The notes: generated by a model not told the origin, from the sequence alone. Shown: positions 33,810 to 47,609, counted from the stretch's first letter. The stretch is 64,000 bases of DNA from Cenococcum geophilum 1.58 (GCA_001692895.1 KV748187.1:65557-129556), one strand, 5' to 3'. Numbers and translations are program-made.

Positions 33810-36800
33810 TTCTATAGGTTTGTGTAGTAAAAATTACTAATTAAATCCTTTATATTTTTAAAGTCTTTATATAGTTGCCATTCTAGCTAATTTATGTCGA
33901 ATCCTGTATATATAGCTCTATAGTAGAGCTATCGTCCTCTACCTTTACTAAAGTATTTAGAGTTAATAATTTATTTAACGGTCCACTCCTTATAGTTCTT
34001 ATCTTCGTTTTTATCTCGGATTAGTATTAATAGGGGTTTAAACTATATCTACCCTAATAAGGGGTTAGGCTAATAGAGGTATAGTAGCTATAGGTAAAAT
34101 ACGGGCTATATCCTGCGGGTAGCTAGGGTATATAGGAGTTCTAGCTTATATACGGCTCCCCTATTAATAACTTATTTAATTAAATAGGGGCCAAAGTTCT
34201 TATAATTAAGTGACTTTATAGGCCTTTATATAGAGATATTATATATATCTAGCTATACCCAGTCGCCAATATATATCTCTAGTGGTGGCGTTTTATAATA
34301 GTTAGTAAAGTAGGCCTACTTTACTTAAGCCTAGGCCATTTCTCCCTTATAGTAGTTAAGTAGATTTTTTATATAGTCTATATGCTGGTTAGTAAGTAGC
34401 ATCTTAAGGTATTTTCTATATAGCAGTTTCTTATTAATAGGTTTTAGTGGCTCTATACTAGATTAGGGGTAATAACCCTTATTTATAAAGAATAGGGTAA
34501 GTCCTATAGTAGTTAAGATATAGTTATTTACTATAAATTTACCTAGTAAGAGGTGATCTACTTAGTTATCTTAACTATAGGCGACTACCTATCGTAGGTA
34601 TGCTTTTATACTAGTATTAGTATTTTCCGTTTGCCTAGTAGTTTTATAATAAAAGGATATAGACATTTTAACGAAGATACTAAGGTGTTAGTAGATTTGT
34701 CTCTATATATTGGAGTTAAATTATGTGCCTTAGTTAGATATAATTAAGTTAGGTAACCTATATAGTTAGTAAACTTTATAAAAAAAGGCGTTAGTAATAT
34801 TACTAACGGCTACGCCTTTAGTTAGGACGTAGTGGCGCTCTTTTATAAGTTAGTATATTATTATAAGGATGTTCTTATAGGTACGGCCGTATTATTTATA
34901 GGGTGGTAGGTTAATAACGAAATCTATAGCGATATCTGCCTATTATTATATAGGTACTAGTAGAGGGTATAGTAGTCCTTAGTACTTTATATTAAAGGCC
35001 TTAGCGCGCTTATAACTATAGCAGGCGCCTATAAAGTATTTAACTAAGTCTATTATTTTTAGCTAGAAGTAGTATTAGCTAAGAAGCTTATAGGTTCCTC
35101 CTTTACCTAGATAGCCGCTTAATTAGAGGTTATAGGCTATTTAAATTAGTTGCTATTATAAATTTTTTAAGTTAGGGATAAATAGGCGGCCTTTATAATA
35201 GAGCCTATTCTCTTTTACTTTTAAGGCTGCTATATTAATCTAGCCTAAGCTTTAAAGGTTAGTAGGCAGCGTATAGGCGCTAGCGGTCTTTATAGTAATA
35301 AGTTAATATAGTAATNGGTNNNNAGAGGCGTTATATNCCGTANTAATAAGCTNATTAATTTTAGGAGGTAACTTTAGTTCTATAGTATAAAGCTAGGGTA
35401 TAGTTAGCTCTATTATAGGTAGTATACCTAGGGCCAAATTTTATACTTTTAGGATTGTCTATTATTGGAACTAATTATAGGGGTTATTTTTAGACTAAGG
35501 AAGGTCTTATAAGCGGCGTATTAGGCTATTAGGTTTAGTACCTTATACTTTTAGTTTATATATAATTTTAAAGTTAAAACTAAAGAGGAACTTATTCTAA
35601 CGTACTTAGCGTTAGTTTAGCTACTTTATAGTTATAAAGTACTTAAGGTTATAATAGTCTGTAAGGACTTTAGTTGGCTAGTTAGGCTCTACTAAGGAAA
35701 GTTTTAGTTAAAATTCTTTAAACGCTTATATAATTATAAGGAGTTCTTTATTATAGATCTTATAGTTATACTCTTATAATATAAGCTTAGATAAGTAGAA
35801 TGCGACTAGGTAAAAAAGACCATTATTACCTATCTAGGAAAGGATGTCTGCGTTAATGTGGTCTAAGGAGTTAGTTTTAAGGTAGAGTTATTGTCCTAGT
35901 ATAAAGTAAGCTAGGATAGATGCTTTAGTAAAGGTATTTTTAAGGTTTTAGAACGCCTTCTTATATTTAAGCGTCTAGGTAAAGTATAGGTACGTTTTTC
36001 TTTCTTTTATAAAAAGGCCCTTTGTTTATATTATTGCTATAAATAGTGCTACTACGCCTAAAAAGTTATATATAAATTTCTAATAGAAGTTAGTAAAACT
36101 AAGAAAGGCTTATACGTCCTTAATACAGTTAAGGGCTTGCTATTTAGTAATTATATATACCTTTTTAGGGTCTATATAGATACCCTTAGTAGTAATAATT
36201 AGTTTAAGGTATTTTACTTTTATAACTAAGAATTTATATTTTTTTAAATTAATATAAAGTCTTACGTCCCTAAGGCACTATAAGACCTTTTAAACGTATT
36301 TAGTATGCTTAAAGGGGTTATTGCTATAAATAAGTATATTATCTAGGTACGTAGAGTAGAAGTCATTAAAGTAGTCCTATAAGGCGTTATTAATATAGCT
36401 TTAGAAGGTGCCTAGGCCGTTATATACGTTAAAGGGTATAATAGTATATTTAAATTAGCCGAAGCGTAATATAAATACGGTTTTCCATTTATTACCTTTC
36501 CGTATTTAGAGATAGTTAAAGGCGGTAATAATATTAAGCTTAGTATAGATTTTAGCTTAATTAAGCCGCTTAAGGGTCTTATATATAAGCGGTACTAGGT
36601 ATTAGTTTTTAATTGTAATAGCGTTAAGTCCTTTATAGTTAATATAAAATTAAATACCTCCTCTTAGCTTCTTAGCGAGAAGGATAGGGGCGGCTATTAG
36701 TAATATACTAGGATAAATAAATCCTCTATTAAGGTACTTATTAATATACTTTTTTATAACTAAAAGCTTATCTTTTAATATTAGGTAGGGTCTCTTATAA

Positions 36801-39300
36801 GGTAGCATTTTTCCTTATTTAATATTAATAGTATAGTTATTAGGTTAATATAGGGGGAGTATATCTATACTTTTTTATAAGTATATATTAGTAAAGTTAT
36901 AATACCTCTTAGGGAGGAGCTTACGAAGTTCTTTATTAGTAAGTCCTTTTTTAAGCTTTATAAACTTCTTAAAGTTTAAAGGTAAAAGTCTATAGAGTTT
37001 TATAGGGGCGTCGTCTTCTAAAAGATTAACTATATCTATCCTATTACTATAGAGGACGTAATCCTATTCTTTATTAAGCTTATATAGTTATAATTAGGAA
37101 GCTATAGTAACGGTTTAACCTTTCTTACGTGCTATATAGTAAAAGGCTAGGGCACTTATATAGTAGCAGTTAGTTATAGGTAGGGTAATAAGGGGTTTCT
37201 TAGGTTAATATTTTAGGGAGTAAATAAAGGTGGCTAGGCTATACCCTAGGTAAGTCTCTCTATAGTATTTAAAGTTAAAGATTACTTCTTTTTTCTTCTA
37301 GTTAATAGCGGGGTTATATTATTTAAGCTAGTTTATTCTAAGTATAATAGGGTAGTTAGTAAGTAGTGTTATATAGGCCTAGAGTTCTTCTTAGTGCCTA
37401 TTTATATCTAGGTAGAGTTATACTATATAGGTAATCTTCTATACGGTATAATTACTATTAGTAAGTTATAGGGCGCGGGCTTTAGTAAGGGGTAAGGTAA
37501 GTAGGTTATAAGTATATACAAATTAGGTGTTTATAAATTTATTAGTAGCTCCGCAATTAATTATAGAACGGCTTTTATATTATTTTTTAGCAGTAGTTCC
37601 TATTATAGGTAAAACTATCTATTTCCGTTTATTTATCTTTATAGAGTTATCTATTAAGTAAGCTAATATATAAATTTCTCTATTATTAGGGTGTCCTAAC
37701 CTGCGACTTAGGGCTAAGACTTAGCGTTTTCCGTTTCCGTATCTAACTCTACTACTATTACTACGTCTTTATCTTATATAGTAGTGGCGTATAGTAACAT
37801 ATTTAGTATTTAGGGTATTAGGTTAGGTATTAGGCAGCGGCTATAAACCTAGCTATTAGGTAGTTTAGGTTATTATAATAATAGTCTTCTTAATAGCATT
37901 TATAATAGCGTCCTAGTTTTTAAAGTAGCTTATACTCTCTATTTAGGAGTTTTTATAGAAAGGTTAGTATAAAGAAATTAATATTGGTTCTAGTAGTACT
38001 TAAGGTAATAGGCGTTAGTAGCTTAGTATATATAGGTTTAGTAGGCCCGGAGGGCTTCTATAAAAAGGTCTTTAGGTAAAAGTTAGTAGTAGTAATCTAA
38101 TTTAGTTATTATTTAATCTTCTATAGAGCTGCTACTATATTATAAATATTATTATAGTTATAGCTAGCGGCTACGTAACTAAGGCAATAAGTAACTTTTT
38201 TAAGGAGGTTCTTTTAGTTTTTAGTATTGTCTTAGGCGAGGGCTCTAGTATATTCCTGGAATTTAATATAGAATTTATTAAATAATTTAGTAGAGCTTAT
38301 CTTTAGGGTATATAGTTTAGCTTAGTTAGTAGCTAGTAGGTTATAGTTACGGTATATTAGGTTAAGATTATTAAGGACTTTTTAATAGGACTGTTACTTC
38401 TAGGGGCTACTAGTCTCCTATTAGGCGAAGAGTCTATTAAATAATATACCCTTTATTTGCCCAATAATATAGCCGATCTTAGTATCTTCTATAGGAAAAA
38501 GGTAGGCGCTCTAAGTTAGTTTCTTGCGGATTTATATCTTTTAGTAGCTATATTCCTTATAGTCTCCCTAAAAGACTAAGGGGTTAGGGTAGTATATATT
38601 AAACCCTACGGTAGTAGTTTAGGTTTAATTATTATGGCTTTTGTTATTACTACTTTAGTAAGGGTTTCTATTAGGTAAAGCTGCTTAGCGCTAACCCTTT
38701 ATTAAGTATTAAGTAGGTAAAGTTACTAGGGGTATAGAGACTTAGGTGGCGTTATATATAGTAAAGAGGTATCTAGCGTTATTATAAATATGCTTATTAA
38801 GCTAAGATTATAGGTATTTAATTATACCTTCTCTTTTAGTAACTGTAGCAATTAGTATAATCTTAGCCTTTTTTAACTATTAGACGTCGCGTTTAAATAT
38901 ATAGAGGTTATCTTTAGTTTCTTAATATATATTATTAGTAAGCGCCTTATAAGCTTATAGGTCTTAGATAATATTATAATCTTAGGTAGTATATATTTTA
39001 GCTTATATAAGCTTTAGGTAATAGTTCTATAGAAGGTAGTAGTATTTATTAGGGTCTCGTACTACTATTTTTATAAACATCTTAGCGTCTTATATTTTAA
39101 TTTTAATAGGTAGTAGCCCTTCTATTTGCTTATCTGTAGTTATATAGTTAATAAAAGATAAAATATTATTAGTGTTTGTCTCCTTAGGGGTTAAGGCTAG
39201 AGCTAATAAATTAAATTCTCCTAAGATTAATTGCCGTTGTAGGTTAGATATAGGTATTAGATTATTCTTTAGGTTTAATATAGTAGCTAGTAAGGGATAT
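33810..39300 (-). pseudogene. G2 gag-pol relic with chromodomain
   Basis: Same order as G3 in mirror image. Gag is at about 39300-37850, the protease around 37590-37250, RT at about 36770-36150, RNase H at about 35920-35550, integrase at about 35390-34300, and the chromodomain at about 34010-33810. Interruptions are TAA/TAG, and ambiguous bases sit in the integrase. It would encode a Gag-Pol polyprotein acting in cytoplasmic virus-like particles and nuclear integration; it is inactive as read. Confidence 0.85.
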
Positions 39301-39439
39301 TATCTTACTATTATAGGTTTCTTAGAAGTATAAAGTGAGGTAATTTATAGATATGCTGCTTCTGGTAGTGCCTATAGTATTATAAAGATATAGAATTGGT
39401 TATAGGCTAAGCGTTAGTAGTAAAAAAGGCGCAACGTAA

Positions 39440-39632
39440 TGTTATAAGATGGGGGTAGTGGCTATAAAGCGTATATATTTAAGGAGTCTATAAGACGTTA
39501 CGCGATTAATCGTAAGGGTTAAGGGCGTAAGGAGGTAATATACCTACGCGTAGCTAATATAAGCTATATATAAGGTATATGTAAGAGCATAGGGCTCTCC
39601 TATAGAGGCCCCTATGGTGGGGTTTCGTAATA
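39440..39632 (-). repeat. G2 5' LTR
   Basis: 193 bp, homologous to the G2 3' LTR and to both G3 LTRs. CTACGCGTAG is at 39544-39553. Terminal TG has become TA at the 5' end, consistent with RIP. Confidence 0.92.
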
Positions 39633-39637
39633 TATAT

Positions 39638-40032
39638 ATAGAGAAGTGCTAGAAGGTTTTTACTATATTAAGGTCCTTAGGGTACTTAGGACTGTTCCTA
39701 ATTGCCTAAGTAATATTAGTATAGGTAGTATTAAAAAGGTAGGCGAGTGCTTTGCGTGTATTTATTAACGGGGTATTATTTATATTTTAATCGCCTATTC
39801 CAAGGGATCTAGGTAGGGTAATTAAAATCTTATAAGGCTAACTATAATACTAAGGTTATTAAGACTATCTAGGACTATACTAAGGCTATACTAAGGCTAT
39901 GCTAAGACTATAGTATAGTATTATTAGTCGCGCTAGGTCGTGATTATACTAGGAAAAATAGAGACTATAAATAGAGGCGGTAAACTAGGAAGATAAAGAT
40001 CGCGATGGGGCGTAAAAGGAGATACTATAAAC
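39638..40032 (-). other. G1 5' leader (gag upstream region)
   Basis: Lies between the G1 5' LTR and the G2 insertion. It has a short tandem of CTAAGGCTATA-type units (about 39875-39925). No TGG-type tRNA primer-binding site follows the LTR on the minus strand, so priming is unclear. Confidence 0.6.
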
Positions 40033-40196
40033 TGTTACGGTGCTGTAGTAAAGTAGACTAAATAACTACGTTGTAGTATAAAGAGGAGAAGAGGCGAAAG
40101 GGGTATTATATATAGATAGTAGGGCTAGCCGCTAAGGCGCTAGTAGTGGGCTAGCTAATAGTAGGAAATAGTATAAGATAGGTTAGTGCCATAATA
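40033..40196 (-). repeat. G1 5' LTR
   Basis: 164 bp, aligned end to end with 17305-17468 with mainly transition differences. Followed by GATTC, the same 5 bp found before the other LTR 22.9 kb away. Confidence 0.92.
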
Positions 40197-40317
40197 GATT
40201 CTAGCGTATTTAAGTAGAAAATTAAGGTTAATACTTAAGGTTAGTTAAGGTGCTAAATAGTATTAAACTAAAATAGATTTTATATAAGTTCTAAGAAAGT
40301 CTTTTAAAGACCTCGCT
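40197..40317. other. Target-locus sequence between G1 and G3
   Basis: AT-rich, no feature recognised. It ends with TCGCT (40313-40317), the left target duplication of G3. Confidence 0.5.
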
Positions 40318-40510
40318 TATTACGAAACCCCACTATAGGGGCCTCTATAGGAGAGCCCTATGCTCTTATATATACCTCGCGTATAGCTTATATTAGCTAC
40401 GCGTAGGTATATCACCTCCTTACGCCCTTAACCCTTATAATTGATTGCGTAATGTCTTATAGACTCCTTAAATACATACGCTTTATAGCCACTACCCCCG
40501 TCTTATAATA
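40318..40510 (+). repeat. G3 5' LTR
   Basis: Begins TATTACGAAACCCC (TGTTAC before RIP) and ends GTCTTATAATA. CTACGCGTAG at 40397-40406 is intact. Confidence 0.92.
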
Positions 40511-40649
40511 TTATATTACGCCTTTTTTACTACTAATATTTAGCCTACGACCAATTCTACGTCTTTATAATACTATAGGCGCTACTAAAAGTAGCGTGTC
40601 TATAAATTACCTTACTTTATACTTTTAAGGAACCTATAATAGTAAGACG

Positions 40650-43600
40650 ATATTCTTTACTAGCTACTATATTAAACCTAAAGAATAATTTAATACCTAT
40701 ANCTAACCTACGACGCCAATTAATCCTAGGAGAATTTAATTTATTAGCCCTAGCCTTAACCCCTAAGGAGACGGACACTAATAATATTTTATCTTTTATT
40801 AACTATATAACTATGGATAAGTAAATAAAAGGGCTATTACCTATTAAAATTAAAATATAAGATGCTAAGACGTTTATAAAAATGGTAGCATAAGACCCTA
40901 ATAAATACTACCGCCTTTTATAAAACTATTACTTAAAGCTTATATAAGCCAAGATATATACTACCTAAGATTACAATATTATTTAAGACCTATAAGCTTA
41001 TAAGGCGCTTACTAATAATATATATTAAGAAACTAAAGACGACCTCTATATATCTAAACGCAACGTTTAATAGTTAAAGAAGGCTAAGATTATACTAATT
41101 GTTACAGTTACTAAAAGAGAAGGCATAATTAAATACCTATAATCTTAGCTTAATAAGTATATTTATAATAATGCTAAATACCTTTTTACTATATATAACG
41201 CTACCTAAGTCTTTACGCCTTTAGCAACTTTACTTACTTAACGCTTAATAGAGGGCTAGCGCTAAGTAGCTTTACCTAATAGGAACCCCTACTAAAGTAG
41301 CAATAATAAAAGCTATAATAATTAGACCTAAACTGCTACTATAGGGTCTAATATACGCTATCCTAACCCCTTAGTTTTTTAGGAAGACCGTAAGGAATAT
41401 AGCCACTAGAAGATATAAATCTATAAAAAACTAACTTAGAGCGCCTACCTTTTTCCTATAAAAGATATTAAGATTAGCTATATTATTAGGCGAATAAAGG
41501 GTATACTATTTAATAGACTCTTCGCCTAATAGGAGACTAGTAGCCCCTAGAAGTGGTAGTCCTACTAAAAAGTCCTTAATAATCTTAACTTAATATACCG
41601 TAACTATAACCTACTAGCTACTAACCGAGCTAAACTATATACCCTAAAAATAAGCCCTACTAAATTATTTAACAAATTTTATATTAAATTCTAGGAATAT
41701 ACCGGAGCCCTTACCTAAGATAATACTAAAGACTAAAAGGACCTCCTTAAAAAAGTTACTTATTGCCTTAGTTACGCAGCCGCTAGCTATAACTATAACG
41801 ATGTTTATAATATAGTAGTAGCTCTATAAAAGATTAAATAATAACTAAATTAGATTATTACTACTAACTTTTACCTAAAGACCTCTTTATAGAAGCCCCC
41901 TAGGCCTACTAAACCTATATATACTAAGCTACTAACGCCTATTACCTTAAGTACTACCGGAACTAATATCAATTTCTTTATACTAACCTTCCTATAGAAA
42001 CTCCTAGATGGAAAGCGTAAGCTACTTTAGAAACTAGGACACTACTATAGATACTATTAAGAAGGCTATTATTATAATAACCTAAACTGCCTAATAGTTA
42101 GGTTTAGTAGCTGCCGCCTAATATCTAACCTAATACCCTATATTATTATACGCCACTATTATATAAAATAAAGACGTAGTAATAGCGGTAGAGTTNGATA
42201 TAGAANTNNAAAACGCTAAGTNCTAGCCCTAAGTCGNAGGTTAGGACGCCCTAANNANNGAGGNATCTATATATTNGCTTACTTAATAGATAACTCTATA
42301 AAGATAAATAGACGGAAATAGATAGTTTTACCTATAATAAGAACTACTACTAAAAAATAATATAAAAGCCGTTCTATAATTAATTATAAAGCTACTAATA
42401 AATTTATAGATACCTAATTTATATGTACTTATAACCTACCTACCTTACCCCTTACTAAAGCCTGCGCCCTATAACTCGCTAATAGTAATTATACCGTATA
42501 GAAGATTACCTATATAGTATAACTCTACCTAAATATAAATGGGTATTAGGAAGAACTCTAGGCCTATATAATACTACTTATTAACTACCCTATTATACTT
42601 AAAATAAACTAGCTTAAATAATATAACCCCGCTATTAACTAGAAAAAAAAAGAAGTAATCTTTAACTCTAAATACTATAGAGAGACTTGCCTAGGGCATA
42701 GCCTAGCTACCTCTATTTACTCCCTAGGATATTAACTTAAGGAACCCCTTATTACTCTACCTATAACTAACTACTACTATATAAGTGCCCTAGCCTTCTA
42801 CTATATAGTATATAAGAAAGGCTAAACTATTACTATAGCTTTCTAATTATAACTATATAAGCTTAATAAAGAATAGGACTATGTCCTTTATAGTAATAGA
42901 ATAGATATAGTTAACCTTTTAGAAGATAACGCCCCTATAGAACTCTACGGACTTTTACCTTTAGACTTTAAGAAGTTTATAAAGCTTAAAAAAGGACTTA
43001 CTAATAAAAAACTCCGCAAGCTCCTCCTTAAGAGGTACTATAACTTTACTAATATATGCTTATAAAAGAGCGTAGATATACTCCCCCTATATTAACCTAA
43101 TAACTATACCATTAATATTAAATAAGGAAAAATGCTACCTTATAAGAGACCCTACCTAATATTAAAAGATAAGCTTTTAATTATAAAAAAGTATATTAAC
43201 AAGCACCTTAATAAAGGATTTATTTGTCCTAGTATATTACTAGCAGCCGCCCCTATCCTTCTTACTAAGAAGCTAGAAGGAGGTATTTAATTCTACGTTA
43301 ACTATAAAGGACTTAATACTATTATAATTAAAAACTAATACCTAATACCGCTTATATATAAGACCCTTAAGCGGCTTAGTTAAGCCAAAATCTATACTAA
43401 GCTTAATATTATTGCCGCCTTTAACTATTTTCAAATATAGGAAGGTAATAAATGGAAAACCGTATTTATATTACGCTTTAGCTAATTTAAATATACTATT
43501 ATACCCTTTAGTATATATAATGGCCTAGGCACCTTCTAAAGCTATATTAATAACGCCTTATAAGACTACCTTAACGACTTCTACTCTGCGTACCTAGACG

Positions 43601-46140
43601 ATATACTTATTTATAATAATAACCCCTCTAAGTATACTAAACACGTTTAAAAGGTCCTATAGCGCCTTAGGGACGTAGGACTTTATATTAATTTAAAGAA
43701 ATGTAAATTCTTAGTTATAGAAGTAAAATACCTTAGACTAATTATTACTACTAAAGGTGTCCGTATGGACCCTAAGAAGGTATATATAATTACTAAATAG
43801 TAAGCCCCTAACTGTATTAAGGATATATAAGCCTTCCTTAGTTTCGCTAACTTCTATTAGAAATTTATATATAACTTCTTAGGCGTAGTAGTACTACTTA
43901 TAGCAATAATATAAATAAAGGGCCTTTTTATAAAAGGAAGAAAAACGTACCTATACTTTATCTAAATGCCTAAATATAAGAAGGCGTTTTAAGACCTTAA
44001 AAATGCCTTTACTAAAGCACCTATTCTAGCTTACTTTATACTAGGATAACAACTCTACCTTAAAACCAACTCCTTAGACTATGTTAATGTAGGCGTCCTT
44101 TTCTAGATAGGTAATAATGGTTTTCTTTACCTAGTTATATTCTACTTATCTAAGCTTATACTATAAGAGTATAACTATAAGATCTATAATAAAGAACTCC
44201 TTATAATTATATAAGTATTTAAAGAATTCTAACTAGAATTTTTTTTAGTAAAGCTTAACTAGCTAACTAAAGTCCTTACGGACTATTATAACCTTAAGTA
44301 CTTTATAACTATAAAGTAGCTAAACTAATGCCAAGCACGTTAGAATAAGTTCCTCTTTAGTTTTAACTTTAAAATTATATATAGACTAGAAGTATAAGGT
44401 ACTAAACCTAATAGCCTAATACGCCGCTTATAAGACCTTCCTTAGTTTAAAAATAACCCCTATAATTAGTTCTAATAATAGATAATTTTAAAAGCATAAA
44501 ATTTGGCCCTAGGTATACTACCTATAATAGAGCTAACTATACCCTAGCTTTATACTATAAAACTAAAGTTACCTCCTAAAATTAATAAGCTTATTACTAC
44601 GGTATATAACGCCTTTATTAACCTATTACTATATTAACTTATTACTATAAAGACCGCTAGCGCCTATACGCTACCTACTAATCTCTAAAGCTTAGGCTAG
44701 ATTAATATAGTAGCCTTAAAAGTAAAAGAGAATAGGCTCTATTATAGAGGCCGCCTATTTATCCCTAACTTAGAAAATTTATAACGGCAACTAATTTAAA
44801 TGGCCTATAACCTCTAATTAAGCGGCTATTTAGGTAGAGAAGAAACCTATAAGCTTCTTAGCTAATACTACTTCTAGCTAAAAATAATAGACTTAGTTAA
44901 ACGCTTTATAGGTACCTACTATAGTTATAAGCGCGCTAAGGCCTTTAATATAAAGTACTAAGGACTATTATACCCTCTACTAGTACCTATATAACAATAG
45001 GTAGATATTACTATAGATTTTATTGTTAACCTATTACCCTATAAATAATATGGCCGTACCTATAAGAACATCCTTATAATAATATACTAACTTATAAAAG
45101 AGCGCCACTACGTCCTAACTAAAGGCGTAGCCATTAGCGATATTACTAACGCCTTTCTTTACGAAGTTTATTAACTATATGGGTTACCTAACTTAATTAC
45201 GTCCGACTAAGGCATATAATTTAACTCTAATATATAGAGATGAATTTACTAACACCTTAGCATCTCTATTAAGATATTTATATCTTTCTACTATAAAACT
45301 GCTAGGTAACTAGAAAACGCTAATGCTAGTATAAAAGCGTACCTATAATAGGTAGTCGCCTATAGTTAAGATAACTAGGTAGATTACCTTTTACTAAGTA
45401 AATTCGTAGCGAATAATTACGTCTTAACCACTATAGGACTTACCCCGTTCTTCGCGAATAAGGGTTATTACCCCTAATCCGGCATAGAGCTACTAGAACC
45501 TATTAATAAGAAACTGCCATATAGAAAATGCCTTAAGATGCTACTTACTAACTAGTATATAGACCGTATAAAAAATCTACTTAACTACTATAAGGGAGAA
45601 ATGGCCTAGGCTTAAGTAAAGTAGGCCTACTTTACTAACTATTATAGAACGCCACTACTGGAGATACGTGTTAGCGACTAGGTATAGCTAAATATATATA
45701 ATATCTCTACGTAAAGGCCTATAAAGTTACTTAATTATAAGAACCTTAGCCCCTATTTAATTAAATAAGTTATTAATAGGGGAGCTATATATAAGCTAGA
45801 ACTCCTATATACCCTAGCCACCCGCGGAATATAACCCGTATTTTACCTATAGCTATTACACCTCTATTAGCCTAACCCCTTACTAGGGTAAATATAACCT
45901 AAACCCCTATTAGTACTAATCTAAGATAAGAATAAAGACGAGAACTATAAAAAGTAGATTATTAAACGAATTATTAACTCTAAATACTTTAGTAAAGGTA
46001 GAAGACAACGGCTCTACTATAGAGCTATATATATAGGATTCGATATAGATTAACTAGAATGGTAACTATATAAAGACTTTAAAAATGCAAAGAATCTAAT
46101 TAGCGACTTTTACTACGCGAACCTATAGAAACTGGGCTTA
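40650..46140 (+). pseudogene. G3 gag-pol relic with chromodomain
   Basis: Gag is at about 40700-42000 and ends in a decayed CCHC-like patch near 42030-42090. The protease has a GATNEF-like stretch now reading KATNKF near 42385, and an ILKIN-x-LK end near 42600. RT is at 43180-43750 (YVDYKGLNTI; FSIYNG; AYLDDILIY with both catalytic Asp still encoded at about 43595). RNase H is at 44030-44400. Integrase is at 44560-45650 (VDITIDFI near 45005, TSDQGIQF near 45205). The chromodomain is at 45940-46140 (RLYYRAIYIGFDID, then DFKNAKNLISDFY). About 1,800 codons read with TAA/TAG stops. Ambiguous bases lie at 42197-42276. Confidence 0.9.
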
Positions 46141-46288
46141 AGTAAAGACTTTATACCTAATTCTCTATAGGAGCCCTTATAGAGTTAAACCGTTATATAT
46201 TACTATATAAGGGTAAATTACCATTAAATTGCTATTAGATTGCGGTAAAGTGCGATTACGTAACTAGAATATTGTTAAGATATCTAGG

Positions 46289-46311
46289 AACTTTAACTGG
46301 CGGTTAAAGTT
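46289..46311 (+). promoter_or_regulatory. Conserved 23-bp palindrome in the G3 3' UTR
   Basis: Arms AACTTTAACT and GGTTAAAGTT, one mismatch. Preceded by TTAAGATATCTAGG and followed by ATCTAATTGGTTAGATTCTT, which match the copia flanks. Confidence 0.85.
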
Positions 46312-46476
46312 ATCTAATTGGTTAGATTCTTAGATGCTAAGCCCTATTATATAACGTTGTTTTAAGCCTTTAATAATACCCCCCTTTTCTTCTTTTCTAT
46401 ACCTTAAGTGTCTCTTCTATATATATATAGTAACTATAGCGTCGCCGGAGCTTCGCCTCTATAAGAGGGGGGGTAG

Positions 46477-46669
46477 TATTATAGAACCCTACCGTAGGGG
46501 CCTTTATAGGAGAGCCCCGTGCTCTTATATACACCTCGCGTATAGCTTATATTAGCTACGCGTAGGTATATCACCTCCTTACGCCCTTAACCCTTATAAT
46601 TAATCGCGTAATATTTTATAGACTCCTTAAATATATACACTTTATAGCCACTGCCCCCGTCTTATAACA
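46477..46669 (+). repeat. G3 3' LTR
   Basis: Preceded by the polypurine tract AAGAGGGGGGG (46463-46473). It ends CTTATAACA. A second copy at 48555-48747 is due to the 2,078-bp tandem duplication. Confidence 0.92.
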
Positions 46670-47609
46670 TTGCTATACTAAAGTAAAATCTCTAGTAGTC
46701 TTAATATTTAAGTTAAAGTTAAATTAATTCTACCTTTAAATAGTAACCTTTGCTTAGAGAGGTAAAGCGTAATCATTTTCTTAATGTAGTTAAGATATAT
46801 TAAAGGAATTCTTAGAGGATTAGCATCTTTTATATTAGATTCTTTAAAAAAAAACTACACTATTTCTCCTTTATCTTACCTAAATAAATAAATAATATTT
46901 TTCTATTAAGAATATACTCTCTTTATAGTTATACTAATATTTTTTATAAATTGCGATTTCTTTATATATTCTTTTTCTAGATTAAATAAACTCCTTAGTA
47001 AACCTAAGAAGCTATTTATTTTAAACGGCAACTATAGCATCTTAAGCTTTATTTCTCATTAAATTTGAGGTCCCTCCTATACCCTAATTAAGCTACTACT
47101 TTTTTCTTTTTAATAAAGCCATATTATAAAAAACAATTATTATAATAGAGCATTCCGAGATTTTATTAAAATATTTTAAATTTTTAGATATTTAATTTTA
47201 GATTTATATAGCGAAAATAGCTATATTAGCGGTTTTTTCTATAACCGCTAATTATTTTTTAGATATCTTTAATAAAGGACTTACCCCACACCTTATTTTT
47301 ACTAAAAACCTTTTAATTATTTTTTATACACTACTAGCCTTAGAAAAATTAAGAATTACTTCCTTTCTTTTTAGAAAATGTCTTATCTCTCTTAAATTAA
47401 CTCTTTTCTTTTATTATTAGATACTAAAACTTCGTTAAATCCTATATAGAAAGCTATAGAAAATGCTAAAATTAATAAAGAACCTAATAAGTAATAAGAG
47501 ATTTTAGTAACAGAAACCAATAATTTTATTAGAATTAGTAAGTTATTTAAAACTATATATAAGGCTATAGAGGGTGTATTAGTACCTATAACTTTATTAG
47601 GTTATATAG
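46670..47609 (+). other. AT-rich target-locus segment (repeated at 48748-49687)
   Basis: Very AT-rich host sequence between G3 and the minus-strand copia, ending in TATAG. A plus-strand reading is followable in places (for example FIRISKLFKTIYKAIEGVL near 47530-47580) and seems to continue beyond the copia at 55771. A decayed long gene of unknown family is possible. Confidence 0.4.

Larger units (their letters stand above)
33273..39632 (-). mobile_element. Ty3/gypsy chromovirus G2, nested in G1
   Basis: LTRs at 33273-33467 and 39440-39632 are flanked by TATAT on both sides (33268-33272 and 39633-39637). It is full length (6.36 kb) and of the same family as G3, to which it lies head-to-head (5' ends facing, 685 bp apart). 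Ambiguous bases occur at 35316-35353. Confidence 0.92.
17305..40196 (-). mobile_element. Ty3/gypsy chromovirus G1, split by nested insertions
   Basis: The 164-bp LTRs at 17305-17468 and 40033-40196 are near-identical in length and start TGTTAC. GATTC flanks both outer ends (17300-17304 and 40197-40201). Between them, on the minus strand, come 5' leader (39638-40032), gag-protease (33265-30905), RT-RNase H-integrase-chromodomain (21327-17800), a 3' UTR and a polypurine tract. Removing H2 (21331-30901 plus one TTA) and G2 (33273-39632 plus one TATAT) restores an element of about 7 kb. Confidence 0.9.
40318..46669 (+). mobile_element. Ty3/gypsy chromovirus G3
   Basis: Full length (6.35 kb), with 193-bp LTRs at 40318-40510 and 46477-46669. 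Target duplication TCGCT (40313-40317) / TTGCT (46670-46674) differs by one C-to-T. Same family as G2, opposite orientation. Confidence 0.92.

Noticed and set aside
40033-40196. Solo LTR independent of G1
   Set aside because: The GATTC target duplication pairs it with the LTR at 17305-17468, and the intervening gag-pol order fits a single G1 element.
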